Shown piece after piece: positions 33,813 through 42,372 of a stretch of DNA of 58,353 bases (positions are counted from its first letter, which is position 1; each line of letters starts with the position of its first letter). The stretch spans positions 1 through 58,353 of the IMG/VR virus record IMGVR_UViG_3300047300_000852; one strand, 5' to 3'. The notes beneath the pieces are model-generated. The model was not told where the DNA came from. It saw nothing but the letters and a program-made list of their open reading frames with translations, and did no database searches. The translations under genes were made by a program, and so were the position numbers. The stretch is from a virus.

Positions 33813-34060
33813 CTGACGATCTTCGTGCGGCCCACCTTGAGAAGTTCCCGCAGATAGTACCTCCGCGTCATCTGTCCTAGCTTGTACACTCGCTCCTCCA
33901 ACGTATTCGCCTGCAGCATCTCGAAGGCCCAACCCGGCATCGGCATGTTGTATCCGTCGTCGAAGATCGCTTGCAATCTGTCCAACTGCGCCCGCGTCAG
34001 TTCGCACCCGTCAAGCAGTGCCAAGTCTGCAATCTTTTCCCGCACCGTTGCTGAGTCCAT
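33803..34060 (-). CDS. hypothetical helical protein
   Basis: 85 residues, helical: LDGCELTRAQLDRLQAIFDDGYNMPMPGWAFEMLQ and a basic end (VGRTKIVRKK). Small proteins of this kind lie after terminase genes in some phages. Unknown function. Confidence 0.6.
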   Translation of the reverse strand: MDSATVREKIADLALLDGCELTRAQLDRLQAIFDDGYNMPMPGWAFEMLQANTLEERVYKLGQMTRRYYLRELLKVGRTKIVRKK

Positions 34061-34138
34061 GCTATGCCCCTTGCCGTAAATGTTGAGTGATTCCGCCGCA
34101 CTCCATCATATCAAATCGACGCAACTAAACCGAAAACG

Positions 34139-36529
34139 TCAAGCATCCGATTCCGTCACCTCGTGCATACCATGCAAGGCATCCACTGATCGGCATAGCA
34201 GGCCCATACACGCTTCCAGGGAGTCCGGCCCGTCATCGTACTTGCCGTAGGGAAACTCTTTCATCTGGGCCAGTAGCAACTCATTCGAGGCTGACCTACG
34301 GAAACGAAGTAGCCTTCCGTCCAGCCACTTCCCGAGGCGCTCAATCCGCACGTTCTTGTTCACCGTCTGATTTACTAGGATAGGCGGGTCTGCGTTGTAT
34401 CCGATCTCATCGCATACCTGCCAGTAATCATCGGCCAACAAGTCCTGCCATGCGTTCGCCTCAAGTCCCACAAATGCCGTTTTCCGTTCGCGGTTCCACT
34501 GGACGTAATCCCGCACCATCTTCTGTACAGGCTTGCGGTCAATGTCCGAATCGACCCAGAACAACCCGTTCTTGTATCCGATCCAGGTCACTGCTTGATA
34601 GTCACCCTTCCGACTGTTCTTGCCCTTCGACGGGTCAAGCCATGCCGCAGAAATCAAGCAGTCTTTCGGATCAGGGAACTCATCGTCTTGCGCCCAAATG
34701 TTCGCGAAGTATTCTTCCGGCCATTCCGACATACTCGAACCCTTCGGACTACCCTGGTAGATCGAGTGCCACCAGTGTCCGGCCTGCCGCTTCCTTCTCT
34801 CCATCACTTCCGCAGGCCAGCGTTCCGGCCACAACGCTTCACCTTCTTGCCGCTGTAGCGGATCCTTCACCCCGTTCTCTTCTCGCAGGGCTTGAAGGGT
34901 GATCGACCGCACCCGGATATCCAGTTCCGCAGCTTTCGACTCTATCCGGCCTATGAGGTCATCCGAATGCCACTGGGTATTATGGGTCACCATGCCGTTT
35001 GCGATAAAGCTACCAGTATTCTCGACTTCGATATCGTAAACATCTTCATTACCAGCAGGCTCAATAAATACTATTCGTTCACTCGTGAACTCTGAGGTAT
35101 TCAACGAGTCGAGCGGCGGAGGCACTGGTTTCAATATATCCTGCCGCGATATTGCACTGTGTACATAATAATCCCCTGATCTTTCCGGTTTTATGACAGT
35201 GATCGACGCAGAAATTCTTTCGCTTGTGGCAATTCTCATCAGTCCGTTCTTCGAGGCAAACTGCGCATCTTCCTCCCTGAAATTCGAACATTCGCTTGTA
35301 GTCCTCTGCTCTAATTCGATACCTGTGCCACAAATGCGCGTTTCTGAATGTTTCTGGCGTGTGGCTAGGAGGTCTATGCCCGTCAATGGAACGCTTCTTT
35401 GTGTAGTGATTGTTGCAGTATCCCCTACATTTCGCTGGTTTATCGCATCCATCCCATTGGCAATTTTTTCCCTTCCACTTTCCGTGATACTCTGACTTGA
35501 CGTGCCTTCCTTCTCGGCGGTCTTTGTGATAGTGATACCGGCACTTTCCGAGGCAATACCCCTCTCGATCGCATCCCTCGACACCGCAAGATTTTGTTCT
35601 TTGCGGTATGTCACCATTTTCATTTCCGTACTTAAGTTTTTCAGCCTGACCCATTTCAATTCTCCGTTCGTCTCTACCAAAAACGGATGACGGGAATTAC
35701 CAACAATCGACTTGCCGGATTCAAGCATCACCCTAAAAACATCATCGCGCCCTACATTGGCATGATTAACGATACTAGAGTTTACGCACTTTCCGTTGTC
35801 AAACGATTTAACACCCTCACCCGGAGATAGGTCTTTTATTTGCTTAGTTGTTCCATCGGCCATAGAAACCATTGAGCTACCGGCTAGGCAACACAACAAA
35901 ACCAGCTTCCCGCCCGGCTCCAATCGCGTTGATGACGTGGAAACGAACCAATCCCACTGGTCATCGCGGACCTTTTGAGAGTACGCCGACTTCGCGTCCT
36001 TAAGGTAGTCGTCGATCACAAGAAGGTTTGCACCGAATCCCACGATCGACGTAGCCACACCAGCCGCGAGACACTCACCGCTTCGGTGCTCGAATCCCCA
36101 GTTCCTAACCGCTGACTTCTTCTGATCAACTCCATCGAGTCCCATCATCGGCGAAAGCTCGTGCACCTTATCCCGTACCCATCTTGAGTGACTGTTCGCT
36201 AGGGTCGATGTATTCGAGCAAATCATCACCCGTTTGTTCGGGTTTCTCAGCATGTACCAAGCCGGTGCCCATCGTGCCAAGTACTCCGATTTTCCATGGC
36301 GTACAGGGCACTTGATTATCAAGCAATCTAGGTTCGGATTCTCAAGTAGATTCCTGAACTCGAAATCGATTACCGCTAGGTGCTTCGCCCGTTTCCACTC
36401 GCCTTTGCTGAATCGCTCAGCCATCAGTAGCGGGGATCGCATCGCCATTGAATCGAAGTAGACTTGCTCGGCATCCTTGCGGCTCACCCAGTAGGGCCTG
36501 ATCTGATCCATCGCATCAAGCGTAGTCAT
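34139..36529 (-). CDS. terminase large subunit with in-frame intein
   Basis: 796-residue precursor. ATPase: Walker A CPVRHGKSEY (about 74-83), Walker B LLVIDDYLKD (about 169-178), coupling motif C-TQWHSDDL (interrupted). Nuclease: ISAAWLDPSKGK and FVGLEANAWQDLL, ending with DGPDSLEACMGLL. An intein occupies residues 214-517; the mature enzyme would have 492 residues with LVLLC joined to TQWHSDDL. It cuts concatemeric DNA and drives it into the head through the portal. Placed after a small-subunit candidate. Confidence 0.95.
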   Translation of the reverse strand: MTTLDAMDQIRPYWVSRKDAEQVYFDSMAMRSPLLMAERFSKGEWKRAKHLAVIDFEFRNLLENPNLDCLIIKCPVRHGKSEYLARWAPAWYMLRNPNKRVMICSNTSTLANSHSRWVRDKVHELSPMMGLDGVDQKKSAVRNWGFEHRSGECLAAGVATSIVGFGANLLVIDDYLKDAKSAYSQKVRDDQWDWFVSTSSTRLEPGGKLVLLCCLAGSSMVSMADGTTKQIKDLSPGEGVKSFDNGKCVNSSIVNHANVGRDDVFRVMLESGKSIVGNSRHPFLVETNGELKWVRLKNLSTEMKMVTYRKEQNLAVSRDAIERGIASESAGITITKTAEKEGTSSQSITESGREKIANGMDAINQRNVGDTATITTQRSVPLTGIDLLATRQKHSETRICGTGIELEQRTTSECSNFREEDAQFASKNGLMRIATSERISASITVIKPERSGDYYVHSAISRQDILKPVPPPLDSLNTSEFTSERIVFIEPAGNEDVYDIEVENTGSFIANGMVTHNTQWHSDDLIGRIESKAAELDIRVRSITLQALREENGVKDPLQRQEGEALWPERWPAEVMERRKRQAGHWWHSIYQGSPKGSSMSEWPEEYFANIWAQDDEFPDPKDCLISAAWLDPSKGKNSRKGDYQAVTWIGYKNGLFWVDSDIDRKPVQKMVRDYVQWNRERKTAFVGLEANAWQDLLADDYWQVCDEIGYNADPPILVNQTVNKNVRIERLGKWLDGRLLRFRRSASNELLLAQMKEFPYGKYDDGPDSLEACMGLLCRSVDALHGMHEVTESDA
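34979..35890 (-). other. intein coding segment in terminase
   Basis: The 304-residue insert starts CLAGSSMVSMADGTTKQI (Cys1, block A), has block B with GNSRHPFLV, and ends FIEPAGNEDVYDIEVENTG (block F) and NGMVTHN before Thr (block G, His-Asn). It interrupts the conserved coupling motif. About 78 N-terminal and 33 C-terminal residues form the splicing domain. The middle is a Ser/Thr-rich sequence that is the out-of-frame reading of the HNH gene, not an in-frame homing domain. Confidence 0.85.
35079..35654 (-). CDS. HNH endonuclease (endonuclease VII-type) nested in intein in another frame
   Basis: 191 residues on the same strand as terminase, in a different frame. The N-terminus has two zinc-finger-like repeats (CGVEGCDREGYCLGKCRYH, CQWDGCDKPAKCRGYCNNH). 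The C-terminus is a recombination endonuclease VII-type HNH (GGRCAVCLEERTDENC, FCVDHCHKTGKIRGLLCTQCN). GGAGA lies 6 nt before its ATG. It occupies exactly the slot of homing-endonuclease domains in ordinary inteins and probably mobilises the intein or itself. Confidence 0.85.
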   Translation of the reverse strand: MGQAEKLKYGNENGDIPQRTKSCGVEGCDREGYCLGKCRYHYHKDRREGRHVKSEYHGKWKGKNCQWDGCDKPAKCRGYCNNHYTKKRSIDGHRPPSHTPETFRNAHLWHRYRIRAEDYKRMFEFQGGRCAVCLEERTDENCHKRKNFCVDHCHKTGKIRGLLCTQCNIAAGYIETSASAARLVEYLRVHE

Positions 36530-37028
36530 TTTCGCCCCCTGGTATCACCTTAAACTCTCGCAAGTCCAAGTCATCACCGGAAACGTTTCCACCTGATTCG
36601 ATCAACTGGAGTACCTGAGTCACCGAGATGTGCTGATTCCCGACTATCTGGTTCGGTAGGTCTTTCTTCGTGTTCGCCTGATCCATCGCTAGCAGGATGC
36701 GGCTTGCAAGCAGCTTCTGCTTTGGTTCTGCCTTTGGGTCAATTACGATTCGGGCATTCTCGAACACCATTCGCTCACGTAGGGCTTGCGGTACAGGCCA
36801 GCGTTCATTGATTGCCCGTATCTCTAGCCTGGCATCTTGGAAACGTTTGTACGCTTCTCCTTGGCCTACGGCTATCGCTTCGGCTCTACGCTTATCAGTA
36901 AGCTCCGGCCAGAAAAACGAATCTGGTTCGGAAGCTTCTTTGCCTGTCGCTTTCGGTGCAAGTGATCGGGATGGTTTTCCCCTCGTTGGCTTGCCCGGTG
37001 ACTTCTTTTTTCCGGCACGCTTCGTCAT
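36516..37028 (-). CDS. putative terminase small subunit
   Basis: 170 residues just upstream of, and overlapping, the large subunit gene. A Lys/Pro-rich N-terminus is followed by a helical domain (ELTDKRRAEAIAVGQGEAYKRF, SRILLAMDQANTKKD) and a possible oligomerisation end. A near-exact palindrome A is read as GNVS. The role is inferred from position and helical DNA-binding character. Confidence 0.6.
   Translation of the reverse strand: MTKRAGKKKSPGKPTRGKPSRSLAPKATGKEASEPDSFFWPELTDKRRAEAIAVGQGEAYKRFQDARLEIRAINERWPVPQALRERMVFENARIVIDPKAEPKQKLLASRILLAMDQANTKKDLPNQIVGNQHISVTQVLQLIESGGNVSGDDLDLREFKVIPGGENDYA
36578..36591. repeat. palindrome A, one mismatch
   Basis: CGGAAACGTTTCCA in the small terminase candidate, read as GNVS. 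Confidence 0.7.
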
Positions 37029-37050
37029 GGTCTTTTGTGGTTCTCAAAAC

Positions 37051-37069
37051 AAAGAACGTTGTTTTTTTC
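37051..37069. repeat. palindrome B variant
   Basis: AAAGAACGTTGTTTTTTT in the leader of the terminase genes. Confidence 0.6.
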
Positions 37070-37094
37070 TGCGCTCAGTGCGTAGATTCGTTTT

Positions 37095-37123
37095 GATTGT
37101 AGCGTGACTTAGCTAGAGTGCTA
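37095..37123 (-). promoter_or_regulatory. possible sigma-70 type promoter before terminase
   Basis: On the minus strand TTAGCA and TACAAT are 17 nt apart, upstream of palindrome B and the terminase small subunit. The match to consensus is partial. Confidence 0.35.
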
Positions 37124-37140
37124 AAAGTCGTTCAGATTTT

Positions 37141-38304
37141 CTAAGCCTTGACTGCTTTTCGCCCAGTCAGTTTTTCCCATCGAGCGATGATTACGTCACA
37201 GTATTTCGCATCGATCTCCATGCCGTAGCAACGCCTGTTGAGTTGTTCCGCTGCAATCAATGTTGTTCCTGATCCTAAAAATGGATCGTAAACCATTTCG
37301 CTTTGCATTCGTTCGAGACACCATACGAAAAGCTCAACAGGCTTTTTTGTTGGATGCTCAACATCTCGTGTCTTGCCTCGCTCTGACTGTTGATTGATAG
37401 ACTTGATGTAGCATCCTCTTCCGCCTTTTTGCCAAGCTAATTCGGCATCGGCAAGGAAACTCGTTCCGTCAGCGCTTCTCTTGTCCCATATCAACCACGA
37501 TCCAACAGGCAATGAAGATCCGTAGAGGTTCGCCCCCCACAAAATGACATTCTCAGCGAATAAAAGAGTACTCGCATCAAACTGTTGATTATCGCCCCTG
37601 ATTTCCGCGTACTGGCTACTGCAAGTTTTCACAGCCTTTTTAGTAAACCGCGTGTAATCACCGTTCCATTTTATTCCGTATGGTGGATCGGTCAGAACGC
37701 AATCAATTGTTGCCCCTGCAAGTAGCCGATCAACCTGTGACTGATCGCTTGAGTCACCACATAGTAACCTATGCTCTCCAAGTATCCACAAGTCACCAAC
37801 CTTGCAAACAGGCTCTGCGTCCTCAGGTACGCTGTCCAAGTCTGAATCACCGTCCGACTCCGGTTCCGGGTCGAAAATCTTCGCCGCTTCGCCTAACTCG
37901 GTGAACCAGTCTGCTAGCTCTTGGCTCGAAGTGTTGACCGTTCGCAGCAACTCTTCCAAGTCGCAAGCATCCACCTCAGCAAGCTCACTCGACGCATCAA
38001 GGATCAACAGCAGCTTGCGTTCGTCCTCCTCTGATAGATCGACGTACTCAACATCAACCAGCGTTTCATCACCAGCGCCGAGGGCTTGCATCACGCGTTC
38101 GTGACCGTCAACGATGTAGCCGGTTCGCTGGTTGACTATCACCGACTTGCAGAACCCTAGCTCCTCAATCGAGGCCGCTACCACTTCCCGCTGCTTCTGC
38201 GGGTGCCTTCGGTGGTTTCTTGGGTTCGCCAACAGTTGATCGGCTCGAACCTTATCGTGCCCGACGATACGGCTCTGCCACTTGTTCGGCTTATTCTTCG
38301 CCAT
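37141..38304 (-). CDS. ParB-domain DNA methyltransferase
   Basis: 387 residues: an N-terminal ParB/Srx-like domain (ADQLLANPRNHRRHPQKQ, IVDGHERVMQA) and a C-terminal beta-class amino-methyltransferase with DPPYGIKW (motif IV, about 215-222), HPTKKPVELF and YDPFLGSGTTLIAAEQ (motif I). Such fusions methylate adenine or cytosine N4 and may protect phage DNA from host restriction. It is preceded by palindrome A. Confidence 0.9.
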   Translation of the reverse strand: MAKNKPNKWQSRIVGHDKVRADQLLANPRNHRRHPQKQREVVAASIEELGFCKSVIVNQRTGYIVDGHERVMQALGAGDETLVDVEYVDLSEEDERKLLLILDASSELAEVDACDLEELLRTVNTSSQELADWFTELGEAAKIFDPEPESDGDSDLDSVPEDAEPVCKVGDLWILGEHRLLCGDSSDQSQVDRLLAGATIDCVLTDPPYGIKWNGDYTRFTKKAVKTCSSQYAEIRGDNQQFDASTLLFAENVILWGANLYGSSLPVGSWLIWDKRSADGTSFLADAELAWQKGGRGCYIKSINQQSERGKTRDVEHPTKKPVELFVWCLERMQSEMVYDPFLGSGTTLIAAEQLNRRCYGMEIDAKYCDVIIARWEKLTGRKAVKA

Positions 38305-38330
38305 TGCTGCGCCTTTTGAGTGTTCGGAAG

Positions 38331-38344
38331 TGGAAACGTTTCCA
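38331..38344. repeat. palindrome A, exact copy, intergenic
   Basis: TGGAAACGTTTCCA, 27 bp before the start of the ParB-methyltransferase gene. Confidence 0.85.
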
Positions 38345-38381
38345 GTATACCCACCTGCGAACGCATTGCAAAACGTAGCTC

Positions 38382-38567
38382 CTAGGCTCTTGGATCAATG
38401 CCCACTGACTTCAAGTCCTTGACGATCAACCACGGCAACCCGTTCTTACCCTTCAGGCGTTCCCGAACTTGCGCCCATGCTACCGGTATCGACTCCTCTT
38501 CCGTCAGGCCACCGTCTACCGTACAGATCGCCTTGCGTTCTAGGTACTCTTCTAGCTCTTGGCTCAT
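38382..38567 (-). CDS. hypothetical protein
   Basis: 61 residues, acidic (LEEYLERKAICTVDGGLTEEESIPVAWAQV). The ATG overlaps the upstream stop (TGATGA). Unknown function. Confidence 0.5.
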   Translation of the reverse strand: MSQELEEYLERKAICTVDGGLTEEESIPVAWAQVRERLKGKNGLPWLIVKDLKSVGIDPRA

Positions 38568-38797
38568 CACTTTGGGCGCTCCATGTCTCCAGGCTCAAAA
38601 CAATCCCAGTCCTGCAAGTCCCACTTCGCTGAATGCTCCTCGCACTCTGGGTGCATCGCGTCCGATGTTGGGCCATCATCCACGTAGCCGAAACGCCTCA
38701 CGTACTGATCGCCCTTGCCGATCGACTCACCACACAGGAAGCACGTGTACTCTCGCCTCGCCGCCTGTGTGGTGTCTCTAACGTGACGCCATGCCAT
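38567..38797 (-). CDS. zinc-binding protein
   Basis: 76 residues with CFLCGESIGKGDQYVRRFGY ... MHPECEEH, a CxxC-HxxC zinc site of the kind found in small PARP-type or LIM-like fingers. It sits between the two methyltransferase genes and may bind DNA or a partner protein. Confidence 0.65.
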   Translation of the reverse strand: MAWRHVRDTTQAARREYTCFLCGESIGKGDQYVRRFGYVDDGPTSDAMHPECEEHSAKWDLQDWDCFEPGDMERPK

Positions 38798-39771
38798 TAC
38801 TCAGCATCCCATTGTAGCGGGAGTTCAGCCACCTTCGGGGCTTCGATCACCTCACCGATGCGAGCAAGGTTTCGTACTGCCTGCCTGAAGTAGCTCGGCT
38901 TCAACTCAACACCGATACCGCGACGCCCCAAGCTCACCGCGCCGAACACTTCCGAACCCACACCGAGGAACGGAGTCAGGACGATCTCGCCTGGATTGCT
39001 CCACATCTCAACTGCCCGTTCGATCACATCAAGCTGCAACGGGTGAACGTGTGCCTCATCTTCCAGATCGCGAGACTCGGCGAAGTCCAACACTCTATCG
39101 ATTCGAATATCCATCCACACCGAGGAAGCGTACTGACGCCAAATCCACTGGGAGTAACTGTTTTTCTTCTGGTCCCCAACCATGCCGCGAAGATGCATGA
39201 ACTCAGTAGGCATTTTGTTTTCGCCTGCGTACTCGAGTATTCCGTTCTCCTTCGCCACCGGCACCGCGTTATCCCCCTTCCGGCGAAACATCAACAGATA
39301 GTCAGCGTTCGCTATGCTGCATCGCGTTGTGTCCTCGCAGAACGTTTTGTGGTGGAGTGACTTCATCATAGTGCGGTTTCGAACCATCAAAGGCTCCTTC
39401 CAAATGACTCGCCGCCCACCATAGACGAACCCGCGTTTTTCATGCTCAATGATGATCCGTCCGGGCAGGTCGTACATCGCGTCGCACCCGCTATTGCTTA
39501 ACGGAATATCCATGCAATGCACCGCCGAGATTCTGCCCGGCTTGGTCAGGCGTTCGATCTCATCAATGCAAAATCCGTAGTGCTCAAAGAACTCATCCTT
39601 GTCGATCGCGTTTGACATATCCCGCGCGTCGCTTGAGTACTGGTACAGCCCTGCGAATGGAGGGGAATAGACCGTCAAATCAACTGAGGCGTCCGGTAAT
39701 GTTTTCATCACCTCAACGCAATCCCCGTTGTAAATCGCAAACTGATCCGTAATTACTTGATCGTTAACCAT
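38797..39771 (-). CDS. DNA methyltransferase (N4-C/N6-A type)
   Basis: 324 residues with motif IV VYSPPFAG (about 33-40) and motif I LTPFLGVGSEVFGAVSLGRRGIGVEL (split around 272-297). It belongs to the beta class with the order IV before I. It overlaps the helicase gene by 19 nt. Together with the ParB-methyltransferase it suggests the phage DNA is methylated at two types of sites. Confidence 0.85.
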   Translation of the reverse strand: MVNDQVITDQFAIYNGDCVEVMKTLPDASVDLTVYSPPFAGLYQYSSDARDMSNAIDKDEFFEHYGFCIDEIERLTKPGRISAVHCMDIPLSNSGCDAMYDLPGRIIIEHEKRGFVYGGRRVIWKEPLMVRNRTMMKSLHHKTFCEDTTRCSIANADYLLMFRRKGDNAVPVAKENGILEYAGENKMPTEFMHLRGMVGDQKKNSYSQWIWRQYASSVWMDIRIDRVLDFAESRDLEDEAHVHPLQLDVIERAVEMWSNPGEIVLTPFLGVGSEVFGAVSLGRRGIGVELKPSYFRQAVRNLARIGEVIEAPKVAELPLQWDAE

Positions 39772-41198
39772 GAGGGTACTTCTGCTTTCTTCGTGTAAAT
39801 GTTTTCCCGTTCGACTCGCACCGCGCGAGCCATTTCTTTCACCAACTTTTCGAACATCTTCTCAGCCTGGTCAGCCTTGCGCTTGACGTTGCCGATCACC
39901 GACTCCTCACCTTCCGTCGCTACCAAATCAAACGTAACCGGCCTCGTTTGACCGAACCGATAGCACCGGCGGACGCTTTGGTACATCTGCTCGTAGCTAT
40001 GACTAGCAAACGAAACAACGTGATTGCAATGCTGCCAATTCAAGCCCCATGCACCTATCTTGGGCTTAAGGACAAGTACACGCAGCGAACCGTTTGCAAA
40101 GTCCTCATAGGTTTGGATCTTTTGTTCTTCCGGAGTACGTCCAGCCACCTGACGCGCACCGGGAATGATCTTTTCGAGTAGGTCGGCTTCCGGGTTAGCG
40201 TGACACCACACCACCGCAGGCCGATCATGGTTGACCAAATCGGCAACGTATCCGCATCGCTTTTCGATGTTGCGGGAACGCTCTAGCCTTTCCGCTTGCA
40301 TGCCCTTTGCCGGCACGTTTAACAGGTATCCAGGCGGAGGGCTATCTGGCGTGATTACGTGGTCATTCTGGATCAACTCAGGAAGGATGAACTTCCCATC
40401 ATCGAACCCTAGATCACTTGGCATCCGGCACGCACGCGCCCAACTCGCCACCCATCGCCAAAAGTCATCGACCGCGTGATTCTTCAGTCTCCATTGTCCG
40501 ATTGTCTGAGTCACTCGGAACGCGAGCTTGCCGAAGTATTTCGGGTCTTGCTCGATCAATCGTTCCGCCTCTTGCTGCTGTTTGTGTGCTTTCTTCTGCC
40601 CCTTGTCATCAAGTTGACGGAAGAACCTTCGCAGCATGTCCGAGTGCGATAGTTCGCCCAATGCCTCTGAGGAAGTACCCAGCTCAACGTAATCGTTTGG
40701 GGCCGCTGTCGCTGTGCACAACAGCCGGAACGGAGTCTTGAGCGTGAACCGCGTGATTGCTTGCCTAGTCTCCCCGGAAACGTTTTTGAGAATCGAGGAC
40801 TCATCACACACGAACCCAGCGAAGTCAAGCGGATTGAAGTGGTGCAAGCGGTCGTAGTTTGTCACTATGATCTTTGCATTCAGTTCACCCGCTACGCTTC
40901 GGGCAGCTTCGATGCCGAACTTCTCAGCCTCTCGAACCGTCTGCTGTGCGACTGCTAACGGGGTCAGGATCAACACCCGACCATTAGTTCGCTCTACCAC
41001 ATTCTGCGCCCACACCAACTGCATCAGAGTCTTACCTAGTCCACAGTCGGCGAAGATCGCAGCACGCCCGCGACGCAAAGCCCACCGAACTAGATGCCGC
41101 TGAAAGTCGAACATGCACGAGGGCAAGTCCTCAACATCGAATCCGCAATCTGCCGTGAACTGCGACTTCGAGTCAATGAACGAATCGTATTTCATCAT
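39753..41198 (-). CDS. SNF2/SF2-type helicase
   Basis: 481 residues: FQRHLVRWALRRGRAAIFADCGLGKT (Q-like motif and Walker A), VCDESSILK (DExx box), LLCTATAAPNDYVELG (motif III), a C-terminal RecA domain with VVWCHANPEAD, and the last motif YQSVRRCYRFGQTRPV (motif VI). Such phage helicases act in replication start or recombination. The ATG overlaps the upstream stop. Confidence 0.9.
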   Translation of the reverse strand: MMKYDSFIDSKSQFTADCGFDVEDLPSCMFDFQRHLVRWALRRGRAAIFADCGLGKTLMQLVWAQNVVERTNGRVLILTPLAVAQQTVREAEKFGIEAARSVAGELNAKIIVTNYDRLHHFNPLDFAGFVCDESSILKNVSGETRQAITRFTLKTPFRLLCTATAAPNDYVELGTSSEALGELSHSDMLRRFFRQLDDKGQKKAHKQQQEAERLIEQDPKYFGKLAFRVTQTIGQWRLKNHAVDDFWRWVASWARACRMPSDLGFDDGKFILPELIQNDHVITPDSPPPGYLLNVPAKGMQAERLERSRNIEKRCGYVADLVNHDRPAVVWCHANPEADLLEKIIPGARQVAGRTPEEQKIQTYEDFANGSLRVLVLKPKIGAWGLNWQHCNHVVSFASHSYEQMYQSVRRCYRFGQTRPVTFDLVATEGEESVIGNVKRKADQAEKMFEKLVKEMARAVRVERENIYTKKAEVPSWLTIK

Positions 41199-41617
41199 TT
41201 CCCTAACTCACACATAACGCACTTACGATCGGTGCAACACGCGCCGCACCGCACACAACGCCAACCCCGGAAGGCTAGCTCACCATACTCGTTCCGCCTG
41301 ATCACCTTGTGCATTGAGGCACGCAGTGATGCAATTTCTTTCACCGGGTGCGGCTCAGCAGCCGTGACCAGTTCTCTGCCTTTACGCTTCTGCTTGCGGC
41401 ACCTGTTGCAAGTCCGTCGCGTCCGACTGTAGAACGTGTTTCCGCAGGCACACATTCGTTCTGCGTCAGTCCCTGCGTACCGCTGCTTCCACTTCTCCTG
41501 CTGGTAGGCCGCACAAGCTTCGATCATGCCCGGTACCGAACACGGTTGACACATCCGCGATGATGCCTGCTTAGGTGCACCGCACTTGCAAAAATCTCGC
41601 TTGTTCTTGTTGCCCAC
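41195..41617 (-). CDS. multi-zinc-ribbon protein
   Basis: 140 residues with at least three Cys pairs or clusters: CKCGAPK...CQPC, CACGNTF...CNRC, and CVRCGACCTDRKCVMC. GTG after AGGAGGTG is the start. A box C element lies 20 nt upstream. Probably a nucleic-acid-binding protein; several other small zinc ribbons occur in this phage. Confidence 0.7.
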   Translation of the reverse strand: MGNKNKRDFCKCGAPKQASSRMCQPCSVPGMIEACAAYQQEKWKQRYAGTDAERMCACGNTFYSRTRRTCNRCRKQKRKGRELVTAAEPHPVKEIASLRASMHKVIRRNEYGELAFRGWRCVRCGACCTDRKCVMCELGK

Positions 41618-41636
41618 TGAATCACCTCCTACCAAC

Positions 41637-41664
41637 ACAACGCCACCGACTCATCAAAGTACAC
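41637..41664 (-). promoter_or_regulatory. box C promoter-like element
   Basis: GTGTACT, 10 nt, GGTGGCGTTGTG, 20 nt before the GTG start of the zinc-ribbon gene. Confidence 0.65.
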
Positions 41665-41683
41665 TAGTCAGCAGCTCAAAAAG

Positions 41684-41697
41684 TGGAAACGTTTCCA
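41684..41697. repeat. palindrome A, exact copy, intergenic
   Basis: TGGAAACGTTTCCA between the stop of the 82-residue gene and the box C element of the zinc-ribbon gene. Confidence 0.85.
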
Positions 41698-41699
41698 GG

Positions 41700-41948
41700 T
41701 CAATTACCTAGTTCAAATGGCAACCAGTAATGAAAACTCAACATTTTCCCGTCCCTATCGCTGCGTTCGAACCATCGGCAACTCATGTCAACGCTGACCC
41801 GTTGCCTGACAATCCCGATAGTAAAATCCCTCCATCCAGGGCCACGATACAGGCATGGAGTCCACGCGAGATAGAACACCCAGTGACCTACCGTATCACG
41901 CGGATGACTCACCCGCTTCCAGTTCCTCAAGTATCTGCAAATCAACAT
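41700..41948 (-). CDS. hypothetical protein
   Basis: 82 residues, aromatic and basic (YLRNWKRVSHPRDTVGHWVFYLAWTPCLYRG). GGAGG is 7 nt before the ATG, which lies just after the upstream stop. Unknown function. Confidence 0.55.
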   Translation of the reverse strand: MLICRYLRNWKRVSHPRDTVGHWVFYLAWTPCLYRGPGWRDFTIGIVRQRVSVDMSCRWFERSDRDGKMLSFHYWLPFELGN

Positions 41949-41950
41949 GA

Positions 41951-42175
41951 TCAATCCTCCGGTTCGTAAGCCCACCCACAAGCACAAATGAATGCGTTGT
42001 TATTCACTTCAGGGTCAATCGTGAAGTACGTAGAATCGATTGGATTATTACGATTGATCGCTATAGCTACCATCGCATTACCGCTGATCTCGTAGTCACC
42101 GACGATGCGGAAATGCGTTTTCCGTTTACGCTCTGCACGATTCGAAACACCAAGCAAACGCAACAACCACATCAT
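41951..42175 (-). CDS. hypothetical protein
   Basis: 74 residues with a short hydrophobic N-terminus (MMWLLRLLG), a basic patch and a beta-type C-terminus ending with FICACGWAY. Unknown function; the leader holds palindrome B after a terminator. Confidence 0.5.
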   Translation of the reverse strand: MMWLLRLLGVSNRAERKRKTHFRIVGDYEISGNAMVAIAINRNNPIDSTYFTIDPEVNNNAFICACGWAYEPED

Positions 42176-42185
42176 CTAGCCTCAC

Positions 42186-42204
42186 CAAAAAAAAGTAACG
42201 TTGC
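42186..42204. repeat. palindrome B
   Basis: A-run, GTAACGTTGCG, between the terminator and the 74-residue gene. Confidence 0.75.
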
Positions 42205-42247
42205 GAAAATAAAACTCGACTGGGCCACCGAAGCAACCCAGCCGAGT
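42205..42247 (-). terminator. intrinsic terminator
   Basis: On the minus strand ACTCGGCTGGG pairs with CCCAGTCGAGT around a TTGCTTCGGTGG loop, followed by TTTTATTTT. It ends the transcript of the 472-residue gene; the loop contains the CGGTGG part of box C. Confidence 0.7.
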
Positions 42248-42372
42248 ACAGGTCGGCAAGTGTTCATCTCACTTGGTCCTGCTGCGACGATTGGGGCCAT
42301 GAAACCCCGGCTCAATCGCGTACCAGTCTTTCGCGGGTCAAGTCTCGGAAACCCCGCGCAGGGACCACCTGC

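Noticed and set aside
33672-34007. A 111-codon minus-strand frame overlapping the 85-residue gene
   Set aside because: The sequence is not protein-like and lacks a ribosome site; the 85-residue frame ends at palindrome B like other genes.
35193-35690. Plus-strand frames inside the intein
   Set aside because: The region is already explained by the intein and the nested HNH gene on the minus strand.
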